From: Shewanella kaireitica
Lineage (GTDB): Bacteria; Pseudomonadota; Gammaproteobacteria; Enterobacterales; Shewanellaceae
DNA length: 64,000 nt
NCBI RefSeq assembly: GCF_023284045.1
Contig: NZ_JAKIKQ010000002.1
Location: 248,001-312,000 of the forward strand
Direction of reading: 5' to 3'
Shown: positions 17,907 through 27,293 of the stretch, one piece after another
How the letters are laid out: every line of letters begins with the position of its first letter
Numbering within the stretch: position 1 is the stretch's first letter
Position numbers and translations under genes: made by a program
The notes under the pieces: model-generated
Told to the model about the DNA's origin: nothing
Databases searched by the model: none
The model's input: the letters and a program-made list of their open reading frames with translations, nothing else

Positions 17907-19403
17907 TTAGCGCCAAACACCCCACTCCCCGGTAGTGCCAGGCTCCTCACCCTGAGTCCACCACTGAGCGGTCCAAGTTTTACCATTATGAGTCACCACA
18001 TCACCCACAATATAAATACTGGCGGTACTCCATGTATTCGTGTTCGGCTTTTCTGGCTCTACAGGAGGCACAGGCCCTGTTGAGTCAGGCTCAACAACAA
18101 AAGAATACACCTCTTCGTCAGTAGCATCATCATTACTAACCACTAATTTAAAGGTTAATTCATGACGCACATTTTCCAGCTTGGCTGTTTCAATAATCAG
18201 TTCATCATTTAAGCCTATTTTTGTTTGCACTGGCGTGCCACTCGTCTGCAACCACTGTACGCTCGTAGCATCCCCCTTGCTTTCATCATGTTGTAGTACA
18301 ACGTAGTCACCATGCACCACACTCGCGCTACTTAATGGTTTAAGTACTTTAGGAGAGATAGCTGCGACGACTGGGTTAGGATCAGTTGTGACACTGAACT
18401 CACCAGAAGCGCGGGCATCTTTTGAGTTGAAGTTATTGCCATGAAGATCATTTTTGAAATACATATAGTGCTTCATCTCCTCATGCCAGCGACCGATGAA
18501 CACATTGCCTTGATGGTTAGCTTCATACCAACCATTCACTTGTGAAGCGAGTAAGCGATCCCAGTCATTTTTGTTTTCAGAGGTGATACCGAGCGAGAAA
18601 GACGAATGTTCTTCGCCATTCTTATTGAATACCTTGTAATGAACCTTATTGCCAATAGTAACTGAATCTAAACTGATAGATGCTGGAATGAAGCGACCAC
18701 CGGTAACTAAGTAAGGTTCACTCGGTTCAGGTGTCGGATCAACAGGCGGCTGAGTCACATCATCATTGACTATTTCAATATCACTACAGTTATAGAAACC
18801 CTCGCCAACCGGGTCGATACGCTGCCAGCGAACAAACAAGATAGCATTACCGACTCGATCCGTTGGAATGGTCACATCCATGCGATACTTGCCAGCAACC
18901 ACCGGAATGTTGCCCTCTTCTTGAATAAGCTCGAGATCTCCCCAAGCTAATGCTTTTGAAAGATCCGCATCAGGTTTAGTCAAATAGAATTGCCAAAACG
19001 AAGGATTATGTGGAGCTGTTGCGTTAAATACGTATTCAAACGTTCCCGCTTTGACTTTAGAGCGTGTCCAACCTTCGCTAGCTGCACCCATGCCTTTTTT
19101 CTGTGGGTCATTAGCATAGCAAAGCGTGCCATCCGGAACCGTATTTCTTACGGTTTGAATATTGTTGTAATCAGTGATGTTGATTGAGTATTCATTACGT
19201 TGAACGAAGGGATATGAACCAGAAATAGCTTTAGCTTGTGAGCAACCTGCACTGGGTGGGTTTCCACTCCAAACTCCACCCTCCTTAAAACAGGTTTGCT
19301 GTCTAGCTTCTGGATATTCTGACCAGCCGTGCGCCTGCACTTGACTGCTAGAAAATATCAATAGTGCCGAAGTAACTGCCATATTTAACAAACTTTTATT
19401 CAT
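17907..19403 (-). CDS. Secreted chitin-active lytic polysaccharide monooxygenase (AA10) with CBM5/12
   Basis: 498 residues. The signal peptide ends ...QVQA before H25, which becomes the N-terminal His of the copper histidine brace (mature HGWSEYPEARQQTCF); H132 in TAPHNPSFWQF is the second brace His. The AA10 domain reaches about residue 215. A Pro-rich linker, a middle module of unknown type (GRFIPASISLDSVTIGN...), an Ig/PKD-like module and a C-terminal CBM5/12 (VTHNGKTWTAQWWTQGEEPG) follow. It oxidatively cleaves crystalline chitin. The start at 19403 has AAGGAAG upstream; the longer frame to 19472 would mask the signal peptide. Confidence 0.92.
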   Translation of the reverse strand: MNKSLLNMAVTSALLIFSSSQVQAHGWSEYPEARQQTCFKEGGVWSGNPPSAGCSQAKAISGSYPFVQRNEYSINITDYNNIQTVRNTVPDGTLCYANDPQKKGMGAASEGWTRSKVKAGTFEYVFNATAPHNPSFWQFYLTKPDADLSKALAWGDLELIQEEGNIPVVAGKYRMDVTIPTDRVGNAILFVRWQRIDPVGEGFYNCSDIEIVNDDVTQPPVDPTPEPSEPYLVTGGRFIPASISLDSVTIGNKVHYKVFNKNGEEHSSFSLGITSENKNDWDRLLASQVNGWYEANHQGNVFIGRWHEEMKHYMYFKNDLHGNNFNSKDARASGEFSVTTDPNPVVAAISPKVLKPLSSASVVHGDYVVLQHDESKGDATSVQWLQTSGTPVQTKIGLNDELIIETAKLENVRHELTFKLVVSNDDATDEEVYSFVVEPDSTGPVPPVEPEKPNTNTWSTASIYIVGDVVTHNGKTWTAQWWTQGEEPGTTGEWGVWR

Positions 19404-19636
19404 TCTAATACTTCCTTTATTAAATAAGAGTGTTTCACCAATTGCTAATATCAATAACCGTACAGGCGACAAAAGTTCTTAACTTCTTAAACTAAATATT
19501 GAAAAATGATGATTTTACAGCAGAATATATCGGCAGCGACTGCCGAATTGAATAACTCTATCGAACGAGATAATGGCTTGGTGGCAAGCTTTAACAAAGT
19601 CCTAAATATTGAACCGCTAATACCTATACTTTAATA

Positions 19637-19668
19637 ATGAAAAAGCAGAGAGAGTGACTTGTCTCTGC
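19637..19668 (-). terminator. Terminator behind the DUF3103 pseudogene
   Basis: GCAGAGA and TCTCTGC arms (19645-19668) with TTTTT after the hairpin on the minus strand. Confidence 0.7.
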
Positions 19669-19677
19669 TGCTGATTA

Positions 19678-20365
19678 TTACCTTGGTTGAATCGTTAGCG
19701 GCGTAAAAGTTGCCGCGACATTGTTACTTGCCCCTAGATGATAGTAGTAAGTTGTTCCTTCAAATAAGGTGTAATAAACATCGACACAATCATCATCGTT
19801 AGTGAACCAAACATCAGGCATAGTTTGCAAAATACCATTGGTGATCTGCTAAATGGTTGCATAGCGTTGGGCGCCGGGGAACATGGGCATGATCGCTTCG
19901 GCAGCTTCTAACTGTTTACCTGTCAGTATCTTGTCGTTAGTGCCATCATCATGCTCCATAAGCAGTACATCTGCAGTAGCCCAACGATAGCGCTCCCAAT
20001 GGATTAACACTTGGTTTGGATGATAAGTTGTTCCATCGTAATCTAAATAAGCAAGCTCAACGATATCAAGGACTGATTCGTCTCAGCTAGGGCTAACGCC
20101 AGTCACAATCGCATAGACTTCCGCTGCGCCTGAGCTCCAAGGATCTTGGTCATTATACGATGGTCAACTTGTGGATCTTGCGGTAGTTCATTGGCACTGA
20201 TATCAAGATCACACTGATTAACCTCATTTCACAGCAAGTTAGACACTGCTGTATATTGATGACTAAGATCAATTGTGATTGCCCGCTTCTGATCGGCTAA
20301 GTTAACGATTAAGTCATGTGTTTCGGCATTGGTGGATAAGCGAGTAGATAAGCTTAAACCTAATT
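19678..20365 (-). pseudogene. Decayed DUF3103-type gene
   Basis: Minus-strand translation gives DPWSSGAAEVYAIVTGVSPS, a stop, ESVLDIVELAYLDYDGTTYH, PNQVLIHWERYRWATADVLL, another stop near 19850, and MPDVWFTNDDDCVDVYYTLF up to the natural end. This matches the C-terminal part of secreted DUF3103 proteins of Vibrio/Shewanella. Upstream similarity continues with stops and a frameshift, and no start or signal peptide remains. Its terminator is intact. Confidence 0.75.
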
Positions 20366-20516
20366 AGTGTATAGAAAACTAAAGGCTTAGCAAAGCTAAG
20401 CTTTGCCCTAAGTAGCCATACTGATTTCAACATGATAAAAAATTATCTTATAGAGCCTTAACAATCGTCGCGATTTAGGACACAATGGCATCTAATATCC
20501 ATCTAGACGGCTAAAC

Positions 20517-21491
20517 ATGAAAAAATCATTGAAACAGCGTTCGTCCGATCATCACCGTGGGATCTACTTTATTGGTACAACCCCACCCAAAATTGATACG
20601 GATTTTGAATCGGTCAGTACCATTGCTGATAAGTTGTTAGCCCGTCTTGATGAGATAAGTTTCGATGGTTTAATCATTTACGATATTCAAGATGAAACTA
20701 GCCGAATTGATACACCTAGGCCTTTTCCGTTTAAAGCCACATATGACTCAGGCACCTACGCCCAGCTGCTTAATCAAAAGTCGGCTAAACCTGTTATCGC
20801 CTATAAGAGTGTCGCAGGCCTTGATGAGCAGAGCTTTAATGAATGGCTATCTCGTGCTTGGTATCAAAATAATGTAAGAGATTTAGTATTAGTCGGTTCG
20901 CCATCGACTCAAGCTGCAAGTTCATTGCCTTTAAATGACGCTTACCGTGTATTAGCCGCACACTCGCAAAAGTTCTATCTTGGGGGCATTGCAATTGCCG
21001 AGCGCCATTTAAGTAAAAAAAATGAACATATTCGTCTATTAGGTAAGTCGACTCTAGGTTGTGAGTACTACATCACTCAAGCGGTGTATAACGCCCAAGC
21101 AACTATCGATATGTTAACCAGCTACGCTGAGGAATGTGCGCTCAATAATATAAAGCCAAATCGGGTCATTCTGACATTCTCCCCCTGCGGTAGCGCTAAA
21201 ACATTAGAGTTCATCAACTGGTTGGGCGTCTCAGTTCCCGAAGCCACCCGCGAGCGTATTTTGTCAGCCGATGATCCTCTGTATGAATCAATTAAGGTCA
21301 ACCACAGTAACCTTCTGAAAATTTTGGCGGCGGTACTTCCACTCAATATCCCATTAGGACTAAATATTGAAAGTTTAACCAATCGAAAAGCTGAAATTGA
21401 TGCCTCTATTTTAATGTACAAGCTACTTAAGGGCACAATGAATCAAGCCTTAGCCCAAAATCAAATTGATCAATTTGTACTGAACAGATAA
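20517..21491 (+). CDS. Methylenetetrahydrofolate reductase-like protein
   Basis: A 324-residue TIM-barrel-type protein resembling the MTHFR superfamily: YFIGTTPPK at the N-terminus, FDGLIIYDIQDETSR with the acidic pair, DLVLVGSPS, LGGIAIAERH and GCEYYITQAVYNAQATIDML, which parallels the GAxFxVTQxxYD motif. Expected to bind FAD and reduce a folate, but divergence from canonical MetF is large, so the activity is uncertain. There is no strong Shine-Dalgarno before the ATG (GGCTAAAC). It is monocistronic. A GC-rich hairpin at 21511-21539 without a U-tract may end transcription. Confidence 0.72.
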   Translation: MKKSLKQRSSDHHRGIYFIGTTPPKIDTDFESVSTIADKLLARLDEISFDGLIIYDIQDETSRIDTPRPFPFKATYDSGTYAQLLNQKSAKPVIAYKSVAGLDEQSFNEWLSRAWYQNNVRDLVLVGSPSTQAASSLPLNDAYRVLAAHSQKFYLGGIAIAERHLSKKNEHIRLLGKSTLGCEYYITQAVYNAQATIDMLTSYAEECALNNIKPNRVILTFSPCGSAKTLEFINWLGVSVPEATRERILSADDPLYESIKVNHSNLLKILAAVLPLNIPLGLNIESLTNRKAEIDASILMYKLLKGTMNQALAQNQIDQFVLNR

Positions 21492-21629
21492 CTACTGCAG
21501 TAAAGACAAAGCCCCGCGGTGTTCGTTGACCGTGGGGCATAGTACGCTTCGATTTACATCACAGCTAAAGCTTGCACGAAGGTACGCAAACAGCGTTACT
21601 GATTGCAGTCTCTTATCAATTCTTTAGTC

Positions 21630-21921
21630 AGGGGCTGTTGTTCTTTCGAGCTTAGTTTTTGTTCGATTCTTTACCCTAAGGAATAATTATTTTAGTACCA
21701 GACTTCAGCGATACTGCTTAGCTGGCTAAGCGAAAATTTCGTAACGCATTCTAGTCAGAAAAGAATAAAAGCATTGAAACGAACCCAAAGGGCCGCGCTT
21801 CTTGGCTATTTTGACTGTGTTGTAGGTTATTTGTGGAGAGTGACTAAACGACATAGCCTCCGCCTTGTCAAAATAGCCAATAAACTGCGGCAAAAACAAC
21901 CGTGAAAGGTCAACAGCCCCT
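21630..21921. repeat. MITE-like element with nested inverted repeats
   Basis: Bounded by AGGGGCTGTTG (21630-21640) and its complement CAACAGCCCCT (21911-21921). Inside lies a second perfect 12-bp inverted pair, GGCTATTTTGAC (21804-21815) and GTCAAAATAGCC (21867-21878). There is no coding frame and no clear target-site duplication. The structure suggests a non-autonomous mobile repeat. Confidence 0.55.
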
Positions 21922-22003
21922 AGTTAATCAATCGTTAAGTTACGGTACAGCATTCTGCAGCTATATTAATTATCGAATTAGGATGATTAAGCAGAGGCGA
22001 CAG

Positions 22004-22318
22004 ATGAAAAATTTAACCAATATGTTAACTACAGCAGTGAAAACAGTAACCACTATCGCGCTGACTTTATTTGTCTCAATTGGCAGCGTGCATGCCTCAC
22101 CCAATACAGCGGTAACCGCTGATTTAGTCAAATCAAAAACGGATCAGAACTTGTTAGTTTGCCAATATCAGACAGTATCAGGTAGCCACTTTCAGGTATT
22201 TGACAAGGCCTTAGACAATGAAAGCCGTTGCCCAACTAGCATGCAAGTCGCCCACGAGGCGATGCTTACCGATGCAGAACAAGCCCAGATCAAACAGATG
22301 CTTTCACTGAAGAATTAA
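22004..22318 (+). CDS. Hypothetical secreted small protein
   Basis: A 104-residue protein with a signal peptide (KTVTTIALTLFVSIGSVHASP); the mature part has two Cys (LLVCQYQ, ESRCPTSM) that could pair. The ATG at 22004 has AGAGG about 6-9 nt upstream; the longer frame to 21902 would run into the MITE-like repeat and mask the signal peptide. The family is not recognised. A strong terminator follows. Confidence 0.72.
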   Translation: MKNLTNMLTTAVKTVTTIALTLFVSIGSVHASPNTAVTADLVKSKTDQNLLVCQYQTVSGSHFQVFDKALDNESRCPTSMQVAHEAMLTDAEQAQIKQMLSLKN

Positions 22319-22346
22319 TGATTGCCCAAGTTAACCAAATTTAATC

Positions 22347-22374
22347 TAAAGCGCGGCACAAGCTGCGCTTTTTT
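22347..22374 (+). terminator. Rho-independent terminator
   Basis: AAAGCGC-GGC-ACAA-GCT-GCGC hairpin followed by TTTTTT, 29 nt after the stop of the small secreted protein gene. Confidence 0.88.
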
Positions 22375-22579
22375 GTGGCCGCGTCCAACACGTGGAGTTA
22401 ATAGTGGCAGCCTATTTTATTTGTGTATGTTGTTTAAACGGTTAAAACAAAAAGGGAACGGCTTTAACCATTCCCTTTGCAATATCTAGGCTTACTCAAA
22501 CAGGCTTATTCAAACAAGCCGATTCAAATAAAGACAACATAACCCTAAAACAAAAAACCTAAGTAGATGACTTAAGCGC

Positions 22580-25168
22580 TTATTGCTGTTGTGCACTGAG
22601 CTCAAGGGTTGATTCAACCGCAGCGGCAATATCAGTTTCAGTAAACAACAAAGGACGGAACTGCTTACTGGTTGAATATAGCGTACTTTGGTCATTAAAC
22701 TGTGGGCTCATAATATTGCTCGATTGCGAGTAAGTCAGTATACCTTTAGCCACAGGCCCTTGGTCAGTAAAGCTCACCGCCATCATCCAGCTTGAACCAT
22801 AACGGATCCCATAACCTTGCTCAGACAAACCAGATGCTAATGGTTTACCAGTTACTGCGTCCATTACTGCAGCATAGCTGTGTTGTGGCACTAAGGTATC
22901 ATCGCCTGATAAGCGGGTTGAGAATACGTTAAAGCCACCTTCAGCGTTATGCGTTCCAGGCCAAGGTAACTGAGTCCCCGATGGTGCTCCATCTGGCAGA
23001 GACTTTTCAACAAACTGCACCGTGCCCATTGCAGCTGCTACATCAAAGCCAGCGGCTTCAACATTCAGCGCTGCTTTGGCTAATGCCACCAGCGCACTGC
23101 CATCTGTGGTTAAAGTATTTGGCGTTGTTGCTGCATTTTCATAATCAAATGGCACAGTCAGCATAGTTGCTTGGTCAAATAGATGGGCAAATTCACGCAC
23201 CAGTGCCCCGCCAATACTGTCGTTGTCCTGTTTACCATTCCACTGTTTAAGGGCTGCGCAAGCAGCCGAGATGTCCTTTGATTGCGTTGCACTGACCATA
23301 ACAGGGCTATCACCTTGCGCTTCACACTGGCCAATTAGATCGCTCAGCACCAAGCTGTTTAGGTAAACATCATTACCCAAAACGGCGGCTTCTAACTCAT
23401 CAATCGTAAACTTGCCATCATCACCTGCCGCTTCGCTCATCAGCTTAAGTGCCATACGTGTGCGCAGTGATTGCTGGCCTCGCTCAGGGCCGTACATGGC
23501 GGAGTAACCTTCCAGTGGTGCTTCGAGGTTGGTTGACCAAAATGAATTATTAGAGTTTTGCACAAAGTCAGTGCGTTCAAGCTTAGGTGCATACTCGTAC
23601 GCCATTGGTTTATCGAAGGCAAACATGCTGGTATTACCTGGCAAAATGGTAAAGCCCGCTTGCTGACGCGCAGCAATGATGTCTGGGTTCGATTTTAGTA
23701 GACTAATAGCGATGCCAGATAAACCCGGTACCGTTGAGTCATCAATGTAGAAGGTATTCCCCTCTTTATCGGCATACATGGTGTTATTAAAAATTACGCC
23801 ATCGAAGTCTTTAAAAGCTTGTTGGAACTCCGCTTTGTTGCTGGCACGGTTCATGGCTAGCCAATGATCGACAGGATCTTTGTTAGCCATATTGGCATCT
23901 TGCAACATAAAGGCTTGGCCATCATCCCAACCAAATGGTGCTTGCGTGGCTGGCGCTTCAGCAATTGGGCCTTTTGGCGTAGTGTAGATATCTTTTTCTG
24001 CCACCAACATACCTGCTGGGCCGCCGTTGACATAAATTTGCACCGTCTCTTTGGTGATAGGCATAGTTTCACCGTCAAACAGGTACTGCATGCGATCGCC
24101 ACTCACGAGCTCTAGATTGTAAAGCACAAAATGCTCGGCTGTTGAGAAGGTATGCGTCCAAGCGACATCTTTGTTAAAGCCAATATTGATTGCAGCAGGC
24201 ATGCCCACTAATGACCCCCCCATGACGTCAATATGCCCCGGGATCGTTAAGTGCGACTGCCAGAACCGTAAGTTCCCCGTATGTGGAAAGTGTGGGTTGC
24301 CAAGCAGCATACCTTTGCCGTTTGCCGTCTTGTCTTTACCTAACCCCCAGCCATTTGAACCCAAATCTCTAGGGTTAGTTTCTGGTGTCGTTATTCTGTT
24401 TTGGTAAGCGACAAATTTAGTATTCACATCTTGAATGAAGGCAGTTTGCGCCTTCGTTGGCGCAGGGCCGACGATACGCGGTAAGTATTCTTGCCCATCA
24501 CCTGGGTTTGCGTAAAAAATTAAATCAAGGAAGTTAGCCGCACCAGGAAGTAATGCAATCGAAAATAAATAATTGGCAACGTCTATGCCATCAATAGGTT
24601 TAACCCAAGGTTGACCTGCACAAAAAGGTTCTGCTGTTTGGGTACCTGCTTCAACATCAGCTAAGAACTGGTTATAACCAGCACTAAAACCTTGCATTAA
24701 CGCACGAGAGTTATAGCTAAAATTGGGGTATTCGGTTTCGGCTTTCTGACGAATTTTTAGTGCTTTGTAGGCAAAGTCAGAGATTAAGTTACCGTTGTCT
24801 TCAGCTGTCGGTAAACCGGTAGTGAAATCAAGCGAAGCATGAGGACCAAAATACATTGAGCGCTCTGAATTAGCTTTAATAAAGCCGTCGGCGAGCACAC
24901 ATAGATTGTCTTGTGCTTGGGCATAACCACTGCCAAAACCTAAGCTTTCAAGGTTATCGGCTTTAATATGTGGTACGCCATAAGTAGTGCGGCGAATTTG
25001 CGCTTTAAGCTGACCTTCTGGGGCAAAAGCTTGTAACGGTGGGACCACTTCTGGAGTGGGTTCAGGAACAAACAGCGAGTCACTTTTATCTGTTTCGTCA
25101 TAACCACAACCGCTTAGAGCAACGGTTGATGCCATTCCCAATGCTAGCACTAACTTATTTAGACGCAT
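22580..25168 (-). CDS. Penicillin acylase-family Ntn hydrolase, lipoprotein
   Basis: An 862-residue enzyme with a lipoprotein signal peptide (MRLNKLVLALGMASTVALSGC, lipid on C21). It has an alpha chain, a spacer and the self-cleavage site G270-S271-N272, where S271 becomes the N-terminal nucleophile of the beta chain (SNGWGLGKDKTANGKGMLLG). Relatives include aculeacin acylase and acyl-homoserine-lactone acylases (PvdQ/QuiP type), so it may cleave the acyl amide of a lipopeptide or quorum signal; the actual substrate is unknown. The ATG at 25168 has AAGGAT upstream; the frame is open to 25198. Membrane-anchored in the periplasm. Confidence 0.9.
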   Translation of the reverse strand: MRLNKLVLALGMASTVALSGCGYDETDKSDSLFVPEPTPEVVPPLQAFAPEGQLKAQIRRTTYGVPHIKADNLESLGFGSGYAQAQDNLCVLADGFIKANSERSMYFGPHASLDFTTGLPTAEDNGNLISDFAYKALKIRQKAETEYPNFSYNSRALMQGFSAGYNQFLADVEAGTQTAEPFCAGQPWVKPIDGIDVANYLFSIALLPGAANFLDLIFYANPGDGQEYLPRIVGPAPTKAQTAFIQDVNTKFVAYQNRITTPETNPRDLGSNGWGLGKDKTANGKGMLLGNPHFPHTGNLRFWQSHLTIPGHIDVMGGSLVGMPAAINIGFNKDVAWTHTFSTAEHFVLYNLELVSGDRMQYLFDGETMPITKETVQIYVNGGPAGMLVAEKDIYTTPKGPIAEAPATQAPFGWDDGQAFMLQDANMANKDPVDHWLAMNRASNKAEFQQAFKDFDGVIFNNTMYADKEGNTFYIDDSTVPGLSGIAISLLKSNPDIIAARQQAGFTILPGNTSMFAFDKPMAYEYAPKLERTDFVQNSNNSFWSTNLEAPLEGYSAMYGPERGQQSLRTRMALKLMSEAAGDDGKFTIDELEAAVLGNDVYLNSLVLSDLIGQCEAQGDSPVMVSATQSKDISAACAALKQWNGKQDNDSIGGALVREFAHLFDQATMLTVPFDYENAATTPNTLTTDGSALVALAKAALNVEAAGFDVAAAMGTVQFVEKSLPDGAPSGTQLPWPGTHNAEGGFNVFSTRLSGDDTLVPQHSYAAVMDAVTGKPLASGLSEQGYGIRYGSSWMMAVSFTDQGPVAKGILTYSQSSNIMSPQFNDQSTLYSTSKQFRPLLFTETDIAAAVESTLELSAQQQ

Positions 25169-25820
25169 TAAAATATCCTTTTTATTGTGTTGATCCATCA
25201 GTCATTGCTGCTGGATACTTTTATTATTTCTGATGTCTTAATTTTAATTTTAAAATAACAACTTAACGATAAAGCTGCCCAAATATTTTCACCAAATACG
25301 ACAAAGACACATCAGCCATTTAAGCAATCATTTAAACGTTTGTATACATCTAATTAACACTTACTAACACTTAATGTTGGACGCCATCTTTAAGCAAAAT
25401 AAAGTGAATTTACATTGAGATATAATTCGATTTAAATAAGCAACTAGCGCTGATATCTATAATTGATTCTGAAGAATTAATGACTCTTTTAGTAAGCCAT
25501 ATTGAAACCTAAGCGCAGTACGAGCTGCCTTTTGGAGAATAAAAGGGACTAAGCAAACTAACATTATTCTGAGCCTATTTGAGTATCATCTAGGCAAAAA
25601 CTGTTCGGCATGTAACCACAAATGCATAGCTAACGGAAAAGATAAATCTAAGGGTGCAATTGAAAAGCGAACAGGAAAAAATAGGCCGCCTTGGCTAACC
25701 AAACAAAATAATTCTACTCTGCTACCACTCATCCACATATTCTTTTACTGGTTGATTTTTAACAAAGCTAACCACTATAGTACAAATTATGTAACCGCTT
25801 TCATTTTATGAGTGTAAGAT
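25169..25820. other. Intergenic region without recognised gene
   Basis: A 650-nt AT-rich gap between divergent genes. A short frame around 25590-25790 contains CSACNHKC and a basic stretch, but it has no start or ribosome binding site and is not called. Promoters of both neighbours must lie here. Confidence 0.5.
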
Positions 25821-27179
25821 ATGAAATTGCTCTTCGTTGTGCTTTTTACCCTACTTTCCTTGAGTGCTTGTCAAACCTCAAGCCAACTTGCTCCAAGTAA
25901 AAATGATGCCCTCCCTATCGCTAAACAGGCTGCACCTGCGGCTAATAACTTAAAGATCTCCAGAGATAGCTACGGTGATAAGCTTTATGGTTTTTGGCTA
26001 GGGCAATCTATTGCTAACTGGACAGGTCTGGTGACAGAAATGGACAAAATTGGTGATATTGGTGAACTCAAAACCGGGGACTTTTATACCAGAGAAGATT
26101 GGGGAAAACCTGACCAGCCAAGTATTTGGGGACAAGGGGTTCCTAGCGACTTATCAGACACTATCGACTTTGTTTTCCGAGAGCCGGGAGAAGTATGGGG
26201 ATCTGATGATGATACAGATATTGAGTATTTGTATCAGCACCTATTAGCCACCCACAACACCAGTATGTTAACTGCGGAACAGATCCGTGATGGTTGGTTA
26301 AAACATATTAAAAAGGACGAAGAAAATTACCTCTGGGTTTCAAACCAGCGCGCTTTTGATTTAATGGCTCAAGGCATGTTGCCACCAGAAACGGGAGCAC
26401 CGAGTAACAATGAACATTTCGACATGATAGACGCACAGCTAACCACTGAGATATTTGGGCTATTCGCCCCCAGTAGACCCGACATAGCACTAAAAATGGC
26501 AGAGCTGCCAATACAAACGACAGCAAGAAAAGATGCCGAGTACATAGCCAAGTTTTATGTGGTTATGCACTCACTTGCATCAGCTGTAGATAACGATATG
26601 CCTATTAAAGAGCAATTGTCCTGGATGACAACCGAGGCTCGCCAAGTATTGCCTGATACTTCCTACGCAGCAGCTATGTATGATTACGCCACACAATTAC
26701 ATGACTCAGGCATACCGTGGGAGCAAGCAAGGGATCGAATATACCAGCGATACCAAATCAATCAGCAAGATGGCTATGATATAACGTCCAAACAGCTGTA
26801 CTGTAATGGTTGTTTTGCGGCTGGCATTAACTTTGCGGCCAGTATCATCAGTTTGCATTATGGTGAAGGCGATATAAAACAAACCATTAAGATTGGCTCA
26901 TTAGCAGGTTGGGATTCAGATAATCCAACTGCGACATGGGGCGGGCTAATCGGCTTTATGATTGGCAAGCAAGGAATAGAAAAAGCATTTGATAGAAAAT
27001 TTGCAAACCAGTTTAACATCCACCGCACTCGACAAAACTTTCCAAATGGCGGCATTGATACCTTTGATAACATGGCTGAAACAGGCCTAAAAGTGATCGA
27101 CAATGTTGTCATTGAATTGATGGATGGTTCCATTGAAAACAATATGTGGATTATTCCAATGACTAAAAAAAGGCCGTAG
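25821..27179 (+). CDS. Exported ADP-ribosylglycohydrolase-like lipoprotein
   Basis: A 452-residue protein with a lipoprotein signal (MKLLFVVLFTLLSLSAC, lipid on C17). The mature part is an ARH-type all-helical domain: YGDKLYGFWLGQSIANWTGL, the acidic cluster D129-DDTD133 that would bind magnesium, and C-terminal AGWDSDNPTATWGGLIGFMIG, which parallels the second metal motif. The family removes ADP-ribose from proteins or small molecules; an exported form is unusual because NAD-derived substrates are mostly cytosolic, so a different glycoside-like substrate is possible. The gene is single; a REP-like repeat follows it. Confidence 0.82.
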   Translation: MKLLFVVLFTLLSLSACQTSSQLAPSKNDALPIAKQAAPAANNLKISRDSYGDKLYGFWLGQSIANWTGLVTEMDKIGDIGELKTGDFYTREDWGKPDQPSIWGQGVPSDLSDTIDFVFREPGEVWGSDDDTDIEYLYQHLLATHNTSMLTAEQIRDGWLKHIKKDEENYLWVSNQRAFDLMAQGMLPPETGAPSNNEHFDMIDAQLTTEIFGLFAPSRPDIALKMAELPIQTTARKDAEYIAKFYVVMHSLASAVDNDMPIKEQLSWMTTEARQVLPDTSYAAAMYDYATQLHDSGIPWEQARDRIYQRYQINQQDGYDITSKQLYCNGCFAAGINFAASIISLHYGEGDIKQTIKIGSLAGWDSDNPTATWGGLIGFMIGKQGIEKAFDRKFANQFNIHRTRQNFPNGGIDTFDNMAETGLKVIDNVVIELMDGSIENNMWIIPMTKKRP

Positions 27180-27220
27180 CCCCCCCCTTATTAATCATTT
27201 GGGACAGAGCAGCATAACCG

Positions 27221-27293
27221 CCTCTTACTTAAGCAACGCCCAAAGCTTAATAAGGGGCGCAAGAACCGCAATTAATCATGGTTGGCTACGATG
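27221..27293 (+). repeat. REP-like repeat of the RAYT-associated family
   Basis: CCTCTTACTTAAGC, an AAGCTTA-TAAG-GG arm, GCAATTAATCATGG and TTGGCTACGAT align over about 70 nt with the repeat at 47111-47188. The 5' half forms a hairpin. Its distal end encodes the last residues and the stop of the GGDEF gene. Confidence 0.75.

Noticed and set aside
25590..25790. Short frame with CSACNHKC and a basic stretch
   Set aside because: No start codon with a ribosome binding site and no recognised family; could be a relic but cannot be supported.
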